Origin: Burkholderiales bacterium | GTDB lineage: Bacteria; Pseudomonadota; Gammaproteobacteria; Burkholderiales; Usitatibacteraceae | Direction of reading: 5' to 3' | NCBI GenBank assembly: GCA_025936275.1 | Contig: JAICTR010000132.1 | Location: 1-7,486 of the forward strand | DNA: 7,486 nucleotides | Shown: positions 5,549-7,486 of the stretch, one piece after another | Layout: every line of letters starts with the position of its first letter | Position numbering within the stretch: position 1 is the first letter of the stretch | Program-made: the position numbers and the translations under genes | Notes under the pieces: model-generated | Seen by the model: only the letters and a program-made list of their open reading frames with translations | Databases searched by the model: none | What the model was told of the DNA's origin: nothing

Positions 5549-6796
5549 TCAGACGTCCAGCAGCAGCCGCGCCGGGTCCTCGAGCGCTTCCTTCATCGCC
5601 ACCAGCGCGAGCACCGCCTCCCGCCCGTCGATGATGCGATGGTCGTACGAGAGCGCGAGGTAGTTCATCGGACGGATCACGACCTGCCCGTTCTCCGCCA
5701 CCGGCCGCTCCTTGGTCGCGTGCACGCCCAGGATCGCGCTCTGCGGCGGATTGATGATCGGCGTGGAGAGCATCGAGCCGAAGATGCCGCCGTTGGAGAT
5801 CGAGAACGTGCCGCCGCTCAACTCCTCGATGGTGATCTTGCCGTCCTTCGCGCGCCGCCCGAAGTCCGCGATCTGCTGCTCGATCTCGGCGATCGACATG
5901 AGGTCGGCGTTCCTCAGGATCGGCACCACCAGCCCGCGCTCGCTGCCCACCGCGATGCCGATGTCGAAGTAGCCGTGGTAGACGATGTCGTGGCCGTCGA
6001 TCGAGGCGTTCACGACCGGGTACTTGCGCAGCGCGTGCACCGCGGCCTTCACGAAGAACGACATGAAGCCCAGCTTCACGCCGTGCTCCTTCTCGAACTT
6101 CTCGCGGTAGCGCGCGCGCAGCTCCATCACCGGCGCCATGTTCACCTCGTTGAACGTGGTGAGGATGGCCGCGGTGGATTGCGATTGCACGAGGCGCTCG
6201 GCGATGCGCTGGCGCAGGCGCGACATCGGCACGCGCTGCTCGGTGCGGGAGCCGCTGGGAATCTGGATCGCCGGCGCCGGGCGTGCGGGCGCGGAGGTGG
6301 ACGCCGAGGGGGAGACGCTCGTGCCGATCGAGGCCGGCGCCGCCGGCGCCGCGAGGACGTCCGCCTTCGTGACGCGCCCGTCGCGCCCGCTGCCCTGCAC
6401 GGTCGCCGTATCGATGCCCTTCTCGGCCGCGATCTTGGACGCGGAAGGAGAAGCGGCCTTGGCTGCAGCCGGAGCCGCGGCTTTCTGGGCCCCCGTTGGC
6501 ACGGGGGCGACGGTCGGCTTCTCCCCAGGCGGAGCCGAGGAGCCAACCGTCGGCTTCGCTTCCGTGTCGATCACCGCGAGCAGCTCGCCGCTGGTCACGC
6601 TCTCGCCGTCGTTCTTCACGATCTTCGCGAGCACGCCGTCGGCGGGCGCGGGAAGCTCCAGCACCACCTTGTCGGTCTCGATGTCGATCAGGTTCTCGTC
6701 GCGCTTCACCGCCTCGCCCGGCTTCTTGCGCCATGCGACGAGCGTCGCCTCGGAGACGGATTCGGAAAGCTGCGGGACTTTCACTTCGACTTGCAT
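5549..6796 (-). CDS. odhB: Dihydrolipoyllysine-residue succinyltransferase, E2 of 2-oxoglutarate dehydrogenase
   Basis: This is the E2 core enzyme (also sucB), which transfers the succinyl group from lipoate to CoA. The 415 residues have the usual length and domain order. A lipoyl domain covers about 1-78, with the lipoylated lysine K43 in IETDKVVLE. An Ala/Pro-rich linker (about 79-116) is followed by a peripheral-subunit-binding domain at about 117-150 (SASKIAAEKGID and GSGRDGRVTKADVL). A second Ala/Pro/Ser linker leads to the acyltransferase domain from about 185, with FMSFFVKAAVHAL (244-256), GGTFSISNGG (328-337) and the active-site motif DHRIIDG (385-391; catalytic H386 and D390). Succinyltransferase rather than acetyltransferase is supported by the single lipoyl domain, the VKVPQLSESVSEAT N-terminus and the E1o neighbour. 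The stop is TGA, 3 nt before the next gene. The first linker contains a KPTV repeat and a GC-rich hairpin sequence. Confidence 0.97.
   Translation of the reverse strand: MQVEVKVPQLSESVSEATLVAWRKKPGEAVKRDENLIDIETDKVVLELPAPADGVLAKIVKNDGESVTSGELLAVIDTEAKPTVGSSAPPGEKPTVAPVPTGAQKAAAPAAAKAASPSASKIAAEKGIDTATVQGSGRDGRVTKADVLAAPAAPASIGTSVSPSASTSAPARPAPAIQIPSGSRTEQRVPMSRLRQRIAERLVQSQSTAAILTTFNEVNMAPVMELRARYREKFEKEHGVKLGFMSFFVKAAVHALRKYPVVNASIDGHDIVYHGYFDIGIAVGSERGLVVPILRNADLMSIAEIEQQIADFGRRAKDGKITIEELSGGTFSISNGGIFGSMLSTPIINPPQSAILGVHATKERPVAENGQVVIRPMNYLALSYDHRIIDGREAVLALVAMKEALEDPARLLLDV
6489..6508. repeat. Perfect 8-bp GC-rich inverted repeat inside the odhB linker region
   Basis: The plus strand reads GCCCCCGT, then TGGC, then ACGGGGGC: a perfect 8-bp stem with a 4-nt loop. 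It encodes part of the flexible linker between the lipoyl and subunit-binding domains. Just beside it, the block GTCGGCTTC occurs twice (about 6513-6521 and 6547-6555), giving the protein repeat KPTV...KPTV. The stem may be chance in a high-GC linker; no function is claimed. Confidence 0.4.
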
Positions 6797-6802
6797 GGTC
6801 GT

Positions 6803-6809
6803 CTCTCCC
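6803..6809 (-). promoter_or_regulatory. Ribosome binding site of odhB
   Basis: GGGAGAG lies 6 nt before the ATG at 6796 on the minus strand, between the odhA stop and the odhB start. It supports that start codon. Confidence 0.65.
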
Positions 6810-6820
6810 GGGTCGCCGCT

Positions 6821-7486
6821 TCAGGCCGCCTGCTTGCGCGTGCCGGCATCGAGGCTCAACGCGGCCTCCACCAGCTCCTTCTGCTGCTCGTTGTGAAGCT
6901 GCAGGTAGCCCACCGCGGGCGACGCCGAGGAAGCGCGCCCCGCGTAGCTCAGCTCCTGGTCCGCGCGCATGTGGCGCTGCAGGTAATGCTGGATGCGATG
7001 CCACGCGCCCTGGTTGCCCGGCTCCTCCTGGCACCACACGACGCTCTTCGCGTTCGGGTAGAGGTCGATCTGCGCCTGGAACTCCTCGTGCGGGAAGGGA
7101 TAGAGCTGCTCGATGCGCACCACCGCGATGTCCTCCACGCCGCGCTTCGCGCGCTCGGCCACGATGTCGTAGTACACCTTGCCCGCGCAGAACACCACGC
7201 GCTTCACCTTTTTCGGCGCGAGTTTCTCCACTTCCGGGATGATCACCTGGAAGCCGCCGCTCGCCAGGTCGGCGAGCGGGGACGACGCCTCCTTCTTGCG
7301 CAGCAGGCTCTTCGGCGTCATCACGATGAGCGGCTTCCTCATCGGACGCTCCACCTGGCGGCGGATCATGTGGAAGAACTGCGCCGCGTTCGAAGGCACG
7401 CAGACCTGGATGTTGTGCTCGGCGCAGAGCTGCAGGTAGCGCTCGAGGCGCGCGGACGAGTGCTCCGGTCCCTGTCCTTCGTAGCC
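6821..7486 (-). CDS. odhA: 2-oxoglutarate dehydrogenase E1 component, C-terminal part (5' end outside the window)
   Basis: This is the last 221 codons of the thiamine-diphosphate-dependent E1 subunit (also called sucA), which decarboxylates 2-oxoglutarate and passes the succinyl group to E2 lipoate in the cytoplasmic 2-oxoglutarate dehydrogenase complex. The visible part starts at GYEGQGPEHSSARLERYLQL, the conserved transketolase-like block of E1o. It then shows RPMRKPLIVMTPKSLLR (residues 47-63 of the fragment), the C-terminal domain WCQEEPGNQGAW (151-162), and the family tail YAGRASSASPAVGY (181-194). About ten extra residues (SLDAGTRKQAA) follow the usual end. The frame is open to the window edge and ends in TGA. 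The odhB start lies 24 nt downstream, so this is clearly one operon. The thiamine-binding region is outside the window. Confidence 0.97.
   Translation of the reverse strand, partial: GYEGQGPEHSSARLERYLQLCAEHNIQVCVPSNAAQFFHMIRRQVERPMRKPLIVMTPKSLLRKKEASSPLADLASGGFQVIIPEVEKLAPKKVKRVVFCAGKVYYDIVAERAKRGVEDIAVVRIEQLYPFPHEEFQAQIDLYPNAKSVVWCQEEPGNQGAWHRIQHYLQRHMRADQELSYAGRASSASPAVGYLQLHNEQQKELVEAALSLDAGTRKQAA

Noticed and set aside
5214..7037. A 607-codon minus-strand frame overlapping odhB and part of odhA
   Set aside because: It is an out-of-frame reading of odhB and odhA, dominated by Arg, Ala and Gly. The true frame carries all the E2 motifs.

Overview
The window is a high-GC stretch in which every gene lies on the minus strand, so it reads from high to low coordinates. 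Gene order and protein sequences fit a betaproteobacterium: an odhA-odhB-lpdA 2-oxoglutarate dehydrogenase operon followed by a ZapE/AFG1-type ATPase. The species cannot be named from the sequence.

In transcription order the layout is: 3' part of the E1 gene odhA/sucA (7486-6821, cut by the window edge); E2 gene odhB/sucB (6796-5549); a small unrecognised three-helix membrane protein with a GTG start 3 nt after the E2 stop (5545-5252); E3 gene lpdA (5241-3814); a 187-nt intergenic stretch filled by an inverted pair of CGCAGATGAAC-type repeats (3799-3645); zapE (about 3626-2415); a REPIN-like nested palindrome (2437-2337) that supplies the zapE stop codon and ends 6 nt before the next gene; an acuI/yhdH-type acryloyl-CoA reductase (2330-1350); and the first 444 codons of propionyl-CoA synthetase prpE (1333 to the window start). 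No gene-free stretch exceeds 300 bases.

The E1-E2-E3 genes make the complete 2-oxoglutarate dehydrogenase complex, which yields succinyl-CoA. The downstream acuI-prpE pair belongs to C3-CoA metabolism: PrpE activates propionate (homologues also act on acrylate or 3-hydroxypropionate) and AcuI reduces acryloyl-CoA to propionyl-CoA. That carbon normally enters the TCA cycle through the methylcitrate or methylmalonyl-CoA route.

Most of the window is ordinary central metabolism and I see no evidence of a wholly new system. The points worth a second look are the two different palindromic repeats that bracket zapE, one of which has rewritten the end of its reading frame and sits where the acuI ribosome binding site should be, and the unexplained membrane protein lodged between E2 and E3.
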